Shown here piece by piece: positions 17,808 to 27,085 of a DNA stretch of 64,000 nt (within the stretch, counting starts at the first letter, position 1; every line of letters begins with the position of its first letter). The position numbers and the translations under genes are program-made. This DNA is from Pseudomonadota bacterium (lineage in GTDB: Bacteria > Pseudomonadota > Gammaproteobacteria > Xanthomonadales > Rhodanobacteraceae). The stretch lies in the NCBI GenBank assembly GCA_021794575.1, contig JAJYQO010000039.1, positions 29,338 through 93,337 of the forward strand. The letters run 5' to 3'. The notes beneath the pieces are model-generated. The model saw only the letters and a list, made by a program, of their open reading frames with translations, was not told the origin of the DNA and did no database searches.

Positions 17808-19208
17808 TCATCCCGTGCGCGCCAGCGCCGCCTCGATGCGCGCCAGCGCCTCGCGTCGTCCGGCCAGAAACACTGTGTGTTCGATTGCCGGGGAGACGGC
17901 CGTCCCAGTGATCGCCACGCGCAGCGGCTGCGCGATCTTGCCCATACCCACGCCCAGTGCCGTCGCCGTGGCGCTGATCGCCGCATGCACCTGCTCGGGC
18001 GTCCATGTGGCCAGCGCGGCGAAGCGCGCGTGCACGGCCAGCAGCGCGTCGCGCGCACCGTCGGCGCCAAGGTGTTTGGCCACGGCCTGCTCGTCCCAGG
18101 CGCCGATCGGCGCATACCAGATGCGCGCGCGCTCGGCCATGTCCCGCAGCGTGTGCACGCGCTCGCGCAGCGCGACGATCACATCCTCGGGCGCGGGACC
18201 GCCGGCAGGCTCGATGCCGGCGCGCAGCAGGTGCCAGCGCAGTTCGGGCGCCAGCTCTGCCGGATCCATGGTCTTGAGGTAGTGCTGGTTGAGCCAGCTC
18301 AGCTTGGCCGCGTCAAAGCGCGATGCCGACTGGTTGACATCGCCGATATCGAACAACGCGATCATCTCAGCGCGCGAGAAGATTTCCTGATCACCGTGCG
18401 ACCAACCCAGGCGCACTAGGTAGTTCAGCAGCGCCTGCGGCAGGAAACCATCCTCGCGATACTGCATCACGCCGACCGCACCATGACGCTTGGACAGCTT
18501 CTGTCCGTCCGGCCCCAGGATCATCGGCAGGTGCGCGAAGCGCGGCAGCGGCGCGTCCAACGCGTGGTACAGGTTGATCTGGCGCGGCGTGTTGTTGACG
18601 TGGTCATCACCGCGGATCACCTCGCTGATGCGCATGTCGATATCGTCGATGACCACCGCGAAGTTGTAAGTTGGGTAGCCATCGGATCGAATCAGCACCA
18701 GATCGTCCAGCTCCTCGTTGCGCCACTCCACGCGGCCCTTCACCGCATCCTCGAACAGCACGCTGCCGGCAAGCGGATTCTTGAAGCGCAATACGCGGTT
18801 GGGGTCGTCGCGGCAGGGCGCTCCCAGGTCGCGGTAATGGCCGTTGTAACGGGGCTTTTCGCCGCGCGCCATGGCCGCGGCGCGCATCGCGTCGATTTCC
18901 TCGCGTGTCTCGTAGGCCCAGTAGGCCTTGCCGGCGTCCAGCAGGCCGCGCGCGACCTCCTGGTAGCGCGCCAGGCGCGCGGTCTGGAAGACCGGACCCT
19001 CGTCGTAATCCAGGCCTAGCCAGCGCATGCCATCGAGGATGGCCCGCACGGCGGCATCGGTGCTGCGCTCGCGGTCGGTGTCTTCCACGCGCAGGATGAA
19101 CTGTCCGCCATGACGCCGCGCCTGCAACCAGCAGTACAGCGCGGTACGCGCACCGCCGATGTGCAGATAGCCGGTGGGGCTTGGGGCAAAACGGGTACGG
19201 ACGGACAT
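17808..19208 (-). CDS. gltX: Glutamyl-tRNA synthetase
   Basis: The 466-residue class I synthetase has the HIGH-like motif in [15 protein letters not shown] near the N-terminus, the KMSKS-like motif KLSKRHG at about residue 235, and the C-terminal anticodon-binding helices. It attaches glutamate to tRNA-Glu. An in-frame GTG at 19226 would add six residues; the ATG at 19208 ([11 protein letters not shown]) is the usual start. It lies 52 bases upstream of the Zur gene on the same strand, probably as a separate unit. Confidence 0.97.
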   Translation of the reverse strand: MSVRTRFAPSPTGYLHIGGARTALYCWLQARRHGGQFILRVEDTDRERSTDAAVRAILDGMRWLGLDYDEGPVFQTARLARYQEVARGLLDAGKAYWAYETREEIDAMRAAAMARGEKPRYNGHYRDLGAPCRDDPNRVLRFKNPLAGSVLFEDAVKGRVEWRNEELDDLVLIRSDGYPTYNFAVVIDDIDMRISEVIRGDDHVNNTPRQINLYHALDAPLPRFAHLPMILGPDGQKLSKRHGAVGVMQYREDGFLPQALLNYLVRLGWSHGDQEIFSRAEMIALFDIGDVNQSASRFDAAKLSWLNQHYLKTMDPAELAPELRWHLLRAGIEPAGGPAPEDVIVALRERVHTLRDMAERARIWYAPIGAWDEQAVAKHLGADGARDALLAVHARFAALATWTPEQVHAAISATATALGVGMGKIAQPLRVAITGTAVSPAIEHTVFLAGRREALARIEAALARTG

Positions 19209-19355
19209 GAGTGCGACGGGCGTCACCGAACAGCGCGCAAGTCTAGCCGGCGTTGCGAATGTTTACGCACATCGGGTGTTTTTCCGATTTCGCCCTGCTG
19301 CACGCCGCGGACAATCCACACCACTGCACGCCCCTTACTTCCAGCGGATGTCGTC

Positions 19356-20282
19356 ATGCACACCTACGGCCTTGCCTTGACCGGATTCGAGGACGCCACG
19401 ACCCGGCAACTCGCCGCATTGCTGTCCGAGCCTGGTGCGGAGCCCCGGCACTGGCGCCTCACCGGCGAAGCCGAGGCGGACGTGGTGATGGTGGATGCCG
19501 ACACGCTGGGTGGCCACATGACTTGGCTGAAGCTGGTCGGCACCGGACGCATCGCCGTGGCCTGCAGCGCCACGCCGGTCCGACCGGAAACGACCAGCGG
19601 CACGCTGCATCTATGCCTTCCCGCCACTGCTGACAGTCTGGGCACGGTCCTGGCGCACGCGCGCGCCAAGCTGCAGCCCGCGGCCCCCGCAATACCCGCG
19701 CAGCCGTCAACGGGCACGCCCGCGTCTGCAGGCCATATGCCATCCGCCGTCGCCCCAAAGCGGGTTTGCGATCTGCTGCTGGATGATGCCGGCTCGCCGC
19801 TGCGCATCGAGGCCGGTGAGCGCAGCATCGTGATCGATCCGCAGTTGGACCGCTGGTACGGAGAGAACGCGCTGAAGCCGCTGACCGCACTCCTGCACAG
19901 CCCTGCGCATGCAGCCATGACCCCCGACCCCGCCGCGCTGACCGCCGCACGTGCCGGCACCGGCCAGCCGCTGGCGCGATTGCGCTGGTTTGCGGCGCTG
20001 CTCGCCGATCCGGGCGCGCTGCCGCAGGGCGCGCGTGCCGAGAGCCGCCTGCGCCTCACGCGCTGGCCTGAGATCGAGCGCGAGTTTCCGCGCCACTTCC
20101 GTATCGCCTCGGCGCTGATGCGGCATCCGGCCACCGTGGCCGAAATTGCCGAACAGACCGGCGTGGAGCCGGCCGATGTGGCCGATTTCGCCCGTGCCGC
20201 ACAGGCGCGCGGCATGCTCGAAGTGCTGCCCCCGGCCGCCGCGCCGGATGCGGCTCAGCCGATGCTGGCCGCGCGCAGGTAG
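19356..20282 (+). CDS. Hypothetical protein with C-terminal winged-helix-like region
   Basis: This 308-residue protein was not assigned to a named family. Three parts are visible. First is an N-terminal domain (about 1-105) of alternating hydrophobic strands, with EADVVMVDADTLGGHMTW, reminiscent of a receiver-like fold but without a clear phospho-acceptor pocket. Second is an alanine/proline-rich linker (about 108-132). Third is a C-terminal half that ends in a helical block (HFRIASALMRHPATVAEIAE and following), which looks like a helix-turn-helix. The coding frame begins at ATG 19356, 147 bases from gltX and divergent from it. The last 28 bases overlap the convergent marC-like gene. A regulatory role is possible but unproven. 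Confidence 0.75.
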   Translation: MHTYGLALTGFEDATTRQLAALLSEPGAEPRHWRLTGEAEADVVMVDADTLGGHMTWLKLVGTGRIAVACSATPVRPETTSGTLHLCLPATADSLGTVLAHARAKLQPAAPAIPAQPSTGTPASAGHMPSAVAPKRVCDLLLDDAGSPLRIEAGERSIVIDPQLDRWYGENALKPLTALLHSPAHAAMTPDPAALTAARAGTGQPLARLRWFAALLADPGALPQGARAESRLRLTRWPEIEREFPRHFRIASALMRHPATVAEIAEQTGVEPADVADFARAAQARGMLEVLPPAAAPDAAQPMLAARR

Positions 20283-20866
20283 GCCACCACACCCCCCAGG
20301 AACATCTGCACCGACAGCGCCACCAGCAACATGCCCATCAGGCGCTCCAGGGCGGTGAGCACCTGCTCGCCCAGCCAGCGGAACAAGTAGGTCGAAGACA
20401 ACAGGATGGCGGCGGTGCCCAACCAGGCGGCAAACAACGCCAGGCTCCAAGCGCCCAAACGTCCGGGCTGCTGGTTGGCCAACAACAGCAGCGCCGCCAT
20501 GGTGCTGGGCCCGGCCACCGAGGGAATGGCCATGGGCACGATGAACGGCTCGCCGCCGCCGGTCTCGCCGAACAGTCCTTCCTTGGGCGGAAAGATCATG
20601 CGCACGCCGATCAAGAACAGCACCAGGCCACCGGCAATCGACACCGATTCCTGCTTCAACTGCAGTACGCGCAGAATGAAACCGCCGCCTAGCAAGAAAG
20701 CGAACAGTACGCAAAGGGCGATCAGCAGCTCGCGCACCAGCACCCAGCGCCGGCGCCGCGGCGCAACGTTCTTCAGCAGGCTGAGAAACAGCGGGATGTT
20801 GCCCAGCGGATCCATGATCAGAAACAGCAAGATCCCCGCCGACAGCGCGTTGATGTTGGGCTCCAT
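20255..20866 (-). CDS. MarC family integral membrane protein
   Basis: The 203-residue protein has six predicted membrane helices and the MarC/UPF0056 signatures LIMDPLGNIPLFLSLL near the start and PMAIPSVAGPSTMAALLLL in the middle. Despite the name, the family has no established role in multiple antibiotic resistance, and its substrate is unknown. GGAGG lies 7 bases before the ATG at 20866 and inside the end of the upstream dehydrogenase gene, so translation is probably coupled. Its 3' end overlaps the convergent hypothetical gene. Confidence 0.92.
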   Translation of the reverse strand: MEPNINALSAGILLFLIMDPLGNIPLFLSLLKNVAPRRRRWVLVRELLIALCVLFAFLLGGGFILRVLQLKQESVSIAGGLVLFLIGVRMIFPPKEGLFGETGGGEPFIVPMAIPSVAGPSTMAALLLLANQQPGRLGAWSLALFAAWLGTAAILLSSTYLFRWLGEQVLTALERLMGMLLVALSVQMFLGGVVAYLRAASIG

Positions 20867-20868
20867 GC

Positions 20869-21639
20869 TCAGCCCTCCGCGCGCAGTTCCAGCACCTTCC
20901 CGCGCAGCGGCGCGGCGGCGGCGCCGAGCAGCCAGGCCAGTGCGGCAGCGGCAGCGGTGGGCTCCGGCTGCGCGCTGACCGCCTCGCCGAAATATGCTAC
21001 GCGGCGCAATGCGGTGCGCATCGGCGCCGGGCGCAGCGCATGAACACGCAACGGGCCCTCGTGATGCTCCTCGGCCAGGATCGAGAACAGACCCTCGAGC
21101 GCGCACTTGGCCACGCCATAGCCGCCCCAGTGCGCGCGGCGCACGCGCGCCGCGTCATCCAGCACGAAGGCGATGGCGCTGTCGGCGCGCTGCTTCAGCA
21201 AGGGCAGCGTGGCCTGGATCAGCAGCAGCGGCGCACTGAGGTTGACGTGGATCTGGCTCAGCCACAATTCGGGCTCGATCAGCGCAAGCGGCGTCAGCCC
21301 GTCGAAACGCGCAGCGGTGAAGGCCACAGCATCCAGCCCGCCCAGCTCGGTTTCGATGCGCGTGGCCATCTCGGCATAGTCCTTGGGCGTGGCGCCTTCC
21401 AGGTTCAGCGGATAGATCGCCGGCTGCGGCGCGCCCAGCGCCACGACCTCGTCGTAGACCTGCTCCAGGGCACGAACGTGGCGGCCCAGCAGCACCAGTG
21501 TGGCGCCTGCGCGCGCGCAAGCCTCGACGGCGGCGCGTCCGAGACCGCCCGTGGCGCCGACTACCAGCACCACGCGCCCTGCCAGGGCCTGTGCGGCCGG
21601 AGTGAATGCCGTGCCGCATGCGGATGTCGCGGCGTTCAC
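20869..21639 (-). CDS. Short-chain dehydrogenase/reductase, YciK-like
   Basis: The 256-residue protein has the Rossmann glycine motif in VVLVVGATGGLGRAAVEA (about residues 23-40) and the catalytic pair Tyr-x3-Lys in GGYGVAKCALE. The rest resembles YciK-type SDRs (DGLTPLALIEPELWLSQIHV). The substrate is unknown. The start is a GTG at 21639 whose last bases overlap the stop of grxD (GTGA), which decides the start. It is the middle gene of a grxD-SDR-marC run on the minus strand. Confidence 0.9.
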   Translation of the reverse strand: MNAATSACGTAFTPAAQALAGRVVLVVGATGGLGRAAVEACARAGATLVLLGRHVRALEQVYDEVVALGAPQPAIYPLNLEGATPKDYAEMATRIETELGGLDAVAFTAARFDGLTPLALIEPELWLSQIHVNLSAPLLLIQATLPLLKQRADSAIAFVLDDAARVRRAHWGGYGVAKCALEGLFSILAEEHHEGPLRVHALRPAPMRTALRRVAYFGEAVSAQPEPTAAAAALAWLLGAAAAPLRGKVLELRAEG

Positions 21640-21965
21640 GCCGCGGTCCCGTGCGGCGCGGTCTCCTGCGCCAGACGCAGCAGCTCGCCCGAGGCCTTCA
21701 GCTCCAGCACGATGTCGCAGCCGCCCAGCAATTCGCCGTGCAGGAATAGCTGCGGAAACGTGGGCCAGTTGGCGTAACGCGGCAAGGCGGCGCGTAGCTC
21801 GGGATCCTCGAGGATGTTGATCGCGTGGAACGGCGCGGCGACCTCGCGCAGCACCTGTACCGCACGGCTCGAGTAACCGCACATCGGATACTGCGGCGTA
21901 CCCTTCATGAACAGCACCAGCGGGTGCGCGTCGAGTAGGGCCTTGATCCGCTCGTTCACATCCAT
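21636..21965 (-). CDS. grxD: Monothiol glutaredoxin Grx4/GrxD
   Basis: The 109-residue protein carries the monothiol active site KGTPQYPMCGYSSRAV (CGYS about residues 29-32), WPTFPQLFLHGELLGGCDIV and the family length. Such glutaredoxins bind a [2Fe-2S] cluster with glutathione and pass it to client proteins, often with BolA-family partners; an IbaG/BolA gene is present at 47.1 kb. It is divergent from sodB, placing iron-sulfur handling next to oxidative defence. Confidence 0.95.
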   Translation of the reverse strand: MDVNERIKALLDAHPLVLFMKGTPQYPMCGYSSRAVQVLREVAAPFHAINILEDPELRAALPRYANWPTFPQLFLHGELLGGCDIVLELKASGELLRLAQETAPHGTAA

Positions 21966-22079
21966 CGCCGCACCGTTAGACTAGGCTGCTCGCAGCCGCA
22001 TCGGGCGCGCAGTCTAGCAGCGCCGGGCCCCTGGCTCCTTCCGTGTGCGGCATTTTCTCCCTGACGAACGGAGCGTCTC

Positions 22080-22658
22080 ATGACCATCGAACTTCCCGCC
22101 CTTCCCTACGACCGCGCCGCGCTCGAGCCGCACATCTCGGCGGAAACCATCGACTTCCACTACGGCAAGCACCATGCCACCTACGTCACCAATACCAACA
22201 ACCTGATCAAGGGCACCGAGTTCGAGTCGATGGACCTCGAGCAGATCGTGCGCAAGTCCAGCGGCGGCCTGTTCAACAACGCGGCGCAGGTGTGGAATCA
22301 CACGTTCTACTGGAACTCGCTCTCGCCCAAGGGCGGCGGCGATCCCGCTGGCAAGCTGGCCGATGCGCTGGTCAAGGCATTCGGCTCGATCGACAAATTC
22401 CGCGAAGAGTTCGGCAAGCTGGCCGTCGGCACCTTCGGCTCCGGATGGGCCTGGCTGGTGCAGCGCCCGGACGGTAGCCTGGGCTTGGCCAGCACCGCCA
22501 ACGCGGCCACGCCGCTGACCGGCGCCGACCGCGCGCTGCTGACCTGCGATGTGTGGGAACACGCGTATTACATCGACTACCGCAACGCGCGCGCCAAGTA
22601 CATCGAGTCGTTCTGGAAGCTGGTCAACTGGGATTTCGCCGCCAGTCGCATGAGTTGA
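22080..22658 (+). CDS. sodB: Superoxide dismutase [Fe], SodB type
   Basis: The 192-residue cytoplasmic enzyme disproportionates superoxide. Metal ligands are His27, His74, Asp157 and His161 ([11 protein letters not shown]), numbered one above those of E. coli Fe[17 protein letters not shown] and [11 protein letters not shown] with a short loop are iron-type features, although Fe/Mn specificity can only be predicted. GGAG sits 7 bases before the ATG. There is no neighbour in the same direction; it converges on purK. Confidence 0.96.
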   Translation: MTIELPALPYDRAALEPHISAETIDFHYGKHHATYVTNTNNLIKGTEFESMDLEQIVRKSSGGLFNNAAQVWNHTFYWNSLSPKGGGDPAGKLADALVKAFGSIDKFREEFGKLAVGTFGSGWAWLVQRPDGSLGLASTANAATPLTGADRALLTCDVWEHAYYIDYRNARAKYIESFWKLVNWDFAASRMS

Positions 22659-22685
22659 GGCCGGCGCCGGACACCTGCGCTGCGG

Positions 22686-23885
22686 CTACCGCGCCGCGGC
22701 GGGTGCGCGCTCAGGGCAAGGCGCCCACACTTCCGGCAGCACCGCCCGCGCGGGCGCCAGCTGCTCCGCGCGCGCCAGGACACGGGCCATGTCGCCGGCG
22801 CGGGCAGCAAGCGTCGCGTCATCGCGCGCGCAGACCGTGGCATGGCCCACCTTGCGCCCCGGACGCGGCGCCTTGCCGTAATCGTGCCAATGCACACCGG
22901 GCAGCGCCAGCGCAGCGGCGGCAGGCTCGGGAAGGCTGCCGATCCAGTTGAACATCAGACTGTTCGCACACAGCGCAGTGTCACCCAGTGGCCAGCCCAG
23001 CACCGCGCGGATGTGGTTCTCGAACTGGCTGGTGACCGCGCCTTCGAGCGTCCAGTGCCCGGAATTGTGCACGCGCGGCGCCATCTCGTTACCCAGCAAC
23101 CGGCCCCCGTGCTCGAACAGTTCCAGTGCCAGCACGCCCACGTAATCCAGCCGCTCGGCCAGCGCGCGCGCGCGCGCGATGGCGGCGGCTGCCAGTGCGG
23201 CGTCCGCTGCCGCCGGCGCCTGGCTCAGGGCCAGGATGCCCTCGTGGTGCCAGTTGCGCGTCAGCGGCCAGGCGCGGAACTCGCCCGCACGTCCGCGCGC
23301 GGCGAGCACGGACAACTCGCGCGTGAACGGCACGAACGCCTCCAGCACCAGGCCATGCGGTTCGGCCTGCGGACCCAGTGCCGCCCAAGCGGCATCCAGA
23401 TCCGTCGGCGCACGCAGCCGGAACTGGCCCTTGCCGTCATAACCGAGGCGGCGCGTCTTCAGGATGGCGGGCAGGCCGGTCACGACCACCGCAGCGTCCA
23501 GTTCGGCGCGCGTGGCCACCGCGGCGAAAGCCGGCGTTTCCAGACCGATGCCGCGAAACACGGTCTTCTCGGTGACGCGATCCTGCGCCACCGTCAGCGC
23601 CGCCGGATTGGGATACACCGGCACGCGCCCGCTCAGCCACTCCGCTGTTTCCGCAGGCACGTTCTCGAAATCGAACGTGACCACGTCGACCTCGGCGGCA
23701 AAGCGCGCCAGGCTGTCGGTGTCGCGCCAGTCCGCCACGCGCAGCGGCGCTACCTGCCCGGCACAAGCGTCGGGACTGCCATCGACCACCACGAAATTGA
23801 CCCCCAGCGGTGCGCCGGCCAGAACCAGCATGCGCGCCAGCTGGCCCCCACCGAGGATGCCGACGACCGGCTGGCGCCTGCTCAC
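22686..23885 (-). CDS. purK: N5-carboxyaminoimidazole ribonucleotide synthase
   Basis: The 399-residue ATP-grasp enzyme carboxylates AIR using ATP and bicarbonate to give N5-CAIR, which PurE then rearranges. The N-terminal [34 protein letters not shown] (ATP-binding) and [17 protein letters not shown] are diagnostic. The start is GTG at 23885, overlapping the purE stop by four bases (GTGA), so the long upstream frame is not used. The two enzymes form a typical purEK operon. Confidence 0.95.
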   Translation of the reverse strand: MSRRQPVVGILGGGQLARMLVLAGAPLGVNFVVVDGSPDACAGQVAPLRVADWRDTDSLARFAAEVDVVTFDFENVPAETAEWLSGRVPVYPNPAALTVAQDRVTEKTVFRGIGLETPAFAAVATRAELDAAVVVTGLPAILKTRRLGYDGKGQFRLRAPTDLDAAWAALGPQAEPHGLVLEAFVPFTRELSVLAARGRAGEFRAWPLTRNWHHEGILALSQAPAAADAALAAAAIARARALAERLDYVGVLALELFEHGGRLLGNEMAPRVHNSGHWTLEGAVTSQFENHIRAVLGWPLGDTALCANSLMFNWIGSLPEPAAAALALPGVHWHDYGKAPRPGRKVGHATVCARDDATLAARAGDMARVLARAEQLAPARAVLPEVWAPCPERAPAAAR

Positions 23886-24394
23886 GGGGCAGGCTCGCGC
23901 GGATCGGCTGCCGCCAGCACGGCGTCGGTCTGAGCCTTGCGGAAGTCGGCCAGCCGCGCCGACAAGATGGGATCGTGCACGGCCAAGATGGCCGCGGCGA
24001 GCAGCGCAGCGTTGACCGCACCGGCGCGACCGATGGCCAGCGTGCCCACCGGGATGCCGGCCGGCATCTGCACGATCGACAGCAGCGAGTCCATGCCGTT
24101 CAGCGCGTGCGATTGCACCGGCACACCCAACACCGGCAGTTGCGTCTTTGCCGCGAGCATGCCGGGCAGATGTGCGGCACCGCCGGCGCCGGCGATGATC
24201 ACCGCGATGCCGCGTGCGGGCGCCTGCTCGGCATATGCGTAGAGCAAGTCCGGCGTGCGGTGCGCGGAGACCACGCGCACCTCGTGCGCAATGCCGATCT
24301 GTTCCAGCGTGCGCGCAGCGTGCTGCAGCGTGTCCCAGTCCGAACGCGAGCCCATCACCACGCCGACGCGCGGATTCTGCAGGGATTCGGGCAT
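23882..24394 (-). CDS. purE: N5-carboxyaminoimidazole ribonucleotide mutase
   Basis: The 170-residue protein has the class I PurE signatures [28 protein letters not shown] and [18 protein letters not shown]. It shifts the carboxylate of N5-CAIR to C4, giving CAIR in purine biosynthesis. It is first in the purE-purK pair, with a 54-base divergent region shared with the Trm112-like gene. Confidence 0.96.
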   Translation of the reverse strand: MPESLQNPRVGVVMGSRSDWDTLQHAARTLEQIGIAHEVRVVSAHRTPDLLYAYAEQAPARGIAVIIAGAGGAAHLPGMLAAKTQLPVLGVPVQSHALNGMDSLLSIVQMPAGIPVGTLAIGRAGAVNAALLAAAILAVHDPILSARLADFRKAQTDAVLAAADPREPAP

Positions 24395-24448
24395 TGGCCA
24401 GTCTCGCCAAAACGGCTATCGTACATGCGCTCCGTACGGCCACGCATC

Positions 24449-24715
24449 ATGGATTCCCGCCTGCTCGAAATTCTGGTCTGCCCGCTCAGCAAAACGCCGC
24501 TGCGCACGCTGACGCGCGCCGAACTGGAGGCCTTGAACCGTGCCATCGGCAGCGGCGCGGTGCAGACCGTGTCGGGCTCCGCCGTGGCTGCGCCGTTGCG
24601 CGCCGGGCTGATCACCCGCGATGGTAAGGTGATCTATCGCGTCGACGATGGCATACCCGTGCTGCTTGCCGACGAAGGCATCGGCACCGTGCAATTGAAC
24701 GACTTTCCGCGCTGA
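24449..24715 (+). CDS. Trm112-like/UPF0434 family protein with altered cysteines
   Basis: The 88-residue protein matches the Trm112/YcaR fold: MDSRLLEILVCPLSKTPL at the start and DGIPVLLADEG at the end. The E. coli relative has CPxC near its N-terminus; here the second cysteine is serine (CPLSK) and only one cysteine remains, so zinc binding as usually drawn is unlikely. A longer middle segment (residues 25-55) is inserted relative to YcaR. Family role is unclear, though Trm112 itself activates methyltransferases. It is upstream of DUF1631 and nadC on the same strand. Confidence 0.82.
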   Translation: MDSRLLEILVCPLSKTPLRTLTRAELEALNRAIGSGAVQTVSGSAVAAPLRAGLITRDGKVIYRVDDGIPVLLADEGIGTVQLNDFPR

Positions 24716-24763
24716 CCCCGCTTCGTGATCGCAGTCACACTGCGGCCGGGGCGAAGCAGGACA

Positions 24764-27085
24764 ATGACAACCCGTACCCGTGTGCCTGTCGCAGTCATGA
24801 GCGCCTCCGAAGAATCCGCTCCCGCCAAGGTCGTACCCATCGTGCCGCGCCGCGCCGAGCCGGGCCGGCCGGGTGAATTGTTGAGCGGGGTGCGCAACAT
24901 CGCCACACGCCACCTGCAGGCGCTCACTGCGAGCCTGTTCGACAGCTTGGACGATGCGCTGTTCGATCTGGCCGAGAAGGCCGCCAGCAATGCGCTGCAG
25001 GTCGAATACTTCGACGGCATGCGTGAACTGCGCAAGAAGCGCGGTCTGATCGAGCGCCTGTTCGTCGAGGACATCGTGCAGCGCCTCTCCGACCTTTCGG
25101 CCGGGCGCCTGCGCGAGCGCCGCACCCTCAACGAGAGCAGTGCCGTGCACAGCGAGTTGAGCCTGGTCGAGGACGCGGAGCTGGAGGAATCACTGGCTGT
25201 CGGCAGCATGGCCAGCAAGGCCGAGCAGCGCCTGGCGCGCAGCCTGTTCGCGCTGAACGAGCGGCTTGCCGTGCTGGCCGGCGGCCTGCGCTTCGACAAC
25301 GCGCTGGGGCCGCTCGATCCGGGGGCGCTGGCACAGGGATTCCGCAACGCGCTGCGCGACCTGGAAACCGGCGTGCGCGTCAAACTGATCGTCTACAAGT
25401 TATTCGACCGCTACGTGATGAGTGGCGCCGAGGCCCTGTACGAAGAACTGAACCTCAACCTGGCGCAAGCCGGCGTGCTGCCGCAGATCCGCCAGCCCGG
25501 AAGCGGGCGCGCCGCGATGGCGGCGCAGACACCGGCGGCGGCCACGCCGCAACGAGGTATGGCCACCTCCGGCGAAGACCTGGCCGCGCAGGCCGATCTG
25601 TTGACCCAGCTCAGCAGCCTGCTGGCGGCGCGGCGCGGGCCAGGCGAAACGCCGCCCGGCGGAATGACGCTGCCGGCGCCGGCGCCGGGTTACAGCGCAG
25701 TGCCGCTACCGGGTCCGGCCGAACTGCTGGGCGCGCTGACGCTGCTGCAGGCCGAGATCGCGCGCGCCAACCTGGCCGCACGTAGCGCCAACGAGGCGCT
25801 GGGTGAAGTACGCCACGTCAAGAATGACTTGCTCGAGCAGGTTTCGCGCATCAGCGGTCAAGTGCGTACACGCGTGTCCGAGGCCGACGAGGACACCATC
25901 GACCTGGTCAGCATGCTGTTCGAGTTTATCTTGCAGGATCGCAATCTGCCGGCCGAGATGCAGGCTTTGCTGGCACGATTGCAAATCCCCTATCTCAAGG
26001 TCGCCATCCTCGACCGCCGACTATTCGCGCAACGCGCGCACCCGGCACGACGGCTGCTCGACACCCTGGCCGATTCCGCCAAAGGCTGGTCACGCGAATC
26101 CGATCCGGACCAGCGGCTGCTGGGTGATGTGCGTGCGGTGGTGGAGCGCCTGCTGCAGGATTTCGACGATGATCTGGGCGTTTTCGAGCGCCTTCTGGGA
26201 GAGTTCACCACACAGTTGGAGACGCACCGCAAGCGTGCCGAACTGACTGAGTTGCGCGCCGCCGAAGCGGCACGCGGGCGCGAAAAACTCGATCACGCGC
26301 GGCGCACCGCCGCCAATGCCGTGCTCGACCACTTGCAGGACCGCAATCCGCCGCAACTGGTACGCAGCCTGCTGACGCGGCCCTGGGCCAATTATCTGGT
26401 GCTGCTATTGCTGCGCCAGGGCGCCGAGGCACCGGAGTTTCGCGCGGCGCTGCGCTTCATGGATGATCTGCTGTGGAGCTTCGAGCCCAAGCCCGATGCC
26501 GCCGCACGCCAGCGGCTGCGCGCGCTGCTGCCCGAACTGGAGCGCAACCTGCGTCAGGGCCTGGCCACGGTGGCGCTGCAGGAGCCCGACCAGAACCGCC
26601 TGCTCGAGCAGCTCAATGCGCTGTACCGGCCGCTGCTGGGCGAATCAGGCGCCATCGGCACACCGTCAGTCGCGCTCTCCGGCAACGCCGTGGACATCGA
26701 AACCGTGCTGCCGCCGGCGTTGGAGCCGGAGCCCATTGCAATCCACGCCGTCGCCGACCTCGACGCCGACGCCGCAAACATCCCCAGCGAGGCGTTGGAA
26801 ACCGTGCGTATGCTCAAGGCGGGCTGCTGGTTCGAGTTCATCGCAGCCGATGCCGCCCGCGAGCGCGCCAAGCTGTCGTGGGTCAGTCCGATCAGCGGGC
26901 GCTACCTGTTCGTCAACCGGCGTGGCCTGAAGGTAGCCGACAAATCCGCCGCGCAATTGGCTGCCGAAATCGACTCCGGCCAGGCCGTGCTGCTCGAGGA
27001 AGTGCCGCTGTTCGATCGCGCGCTGGATGCCATCGTCGAACGCCTGCGCAACGCGCAACCGGAAGCAGGCCGCACAGGCGCATGA
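24764..27085 (+). CDS. DUF1631 family protein
   Basis: The roughly 773-residue product is largely helical and matches the DUF1631 layout. It has an N-terminal region with LFDSLDDALFDLAEKAASNA, a middle low-complexity linker (about 260-330), a central region with ISGQVRTRVSEADEDTIDLV, and a C-terminal domain containing LKAGCWFEFIAADAARERAK, similar to PilZ-like strands. Members are common in Xanthomonadales and other proteobacteria and are sometimes mis-named thymidine phosphorylase; function is unknown. Starts at 24764 and 24797 are both possible. Its stop overlaps the nadC start (ATGA). Confidence 0.85.
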   Translation: MTTRTRVPVAVMSASEESAPAKVVPIVPRRAEPGRPGELLSGVRNIATRHLQALTASLFDSLDDALFDLAEKAASNALQVEYFDGMRELRKKRGLIERLFVEDIVQRLSDLSAGRLRERRTLNESSAVHSELSLVEDAELEESLAVGSMASKAEQRLARSLFALNERLAVLAGGLRFDNALGPLDPGALAQGFRNALRDLETGVRVKLIVYKLFDRYVMSGAEALYEELNLNLAQAGVLPQIRQPGSGRAAMAAQTPAAATPQRGMATSGEDLAAQADLLTQLSSLLAARRGPGETPPGGMTLPAPAPGYSAVPLPGPAELLGALTLLQAEIARANLAARSANEALGEVRHVKNDLLEQVSRISGQVRTRVSEADEDTIDLVSMLFEFILQDRNLPAEMQALLARLQIPYLKVAILDRRLFAQRAHPARRLLDTLADSAKGWSRESDPDQRLLGDVRAVVERLLQDFDDDLGVFERLLGEFTTQLETHRKRAELTELRAAEAARGREKLDHARRTAANAVLDHLQDRNPPQLVRSLLTRPWANYLVLLLLRQGAEAPEFRAALRFMDDLLWSFEPKPDAAARQRLRALLPELERNLRQGLATVALQEPDQNRLLEQLNALYRPLLGESGAIGTPSVALSGNAVDIETVLPPALEPEPIAIHAVADLDADAANIPSEALETVRMLKAGCWFEFIAADAARERAKLSWVSPISGRYLFVNRRGLKVADKSAAQLAAEIDSGQAVLLEEVPLFDRALDAIVERLRNAQPEAGRTGA

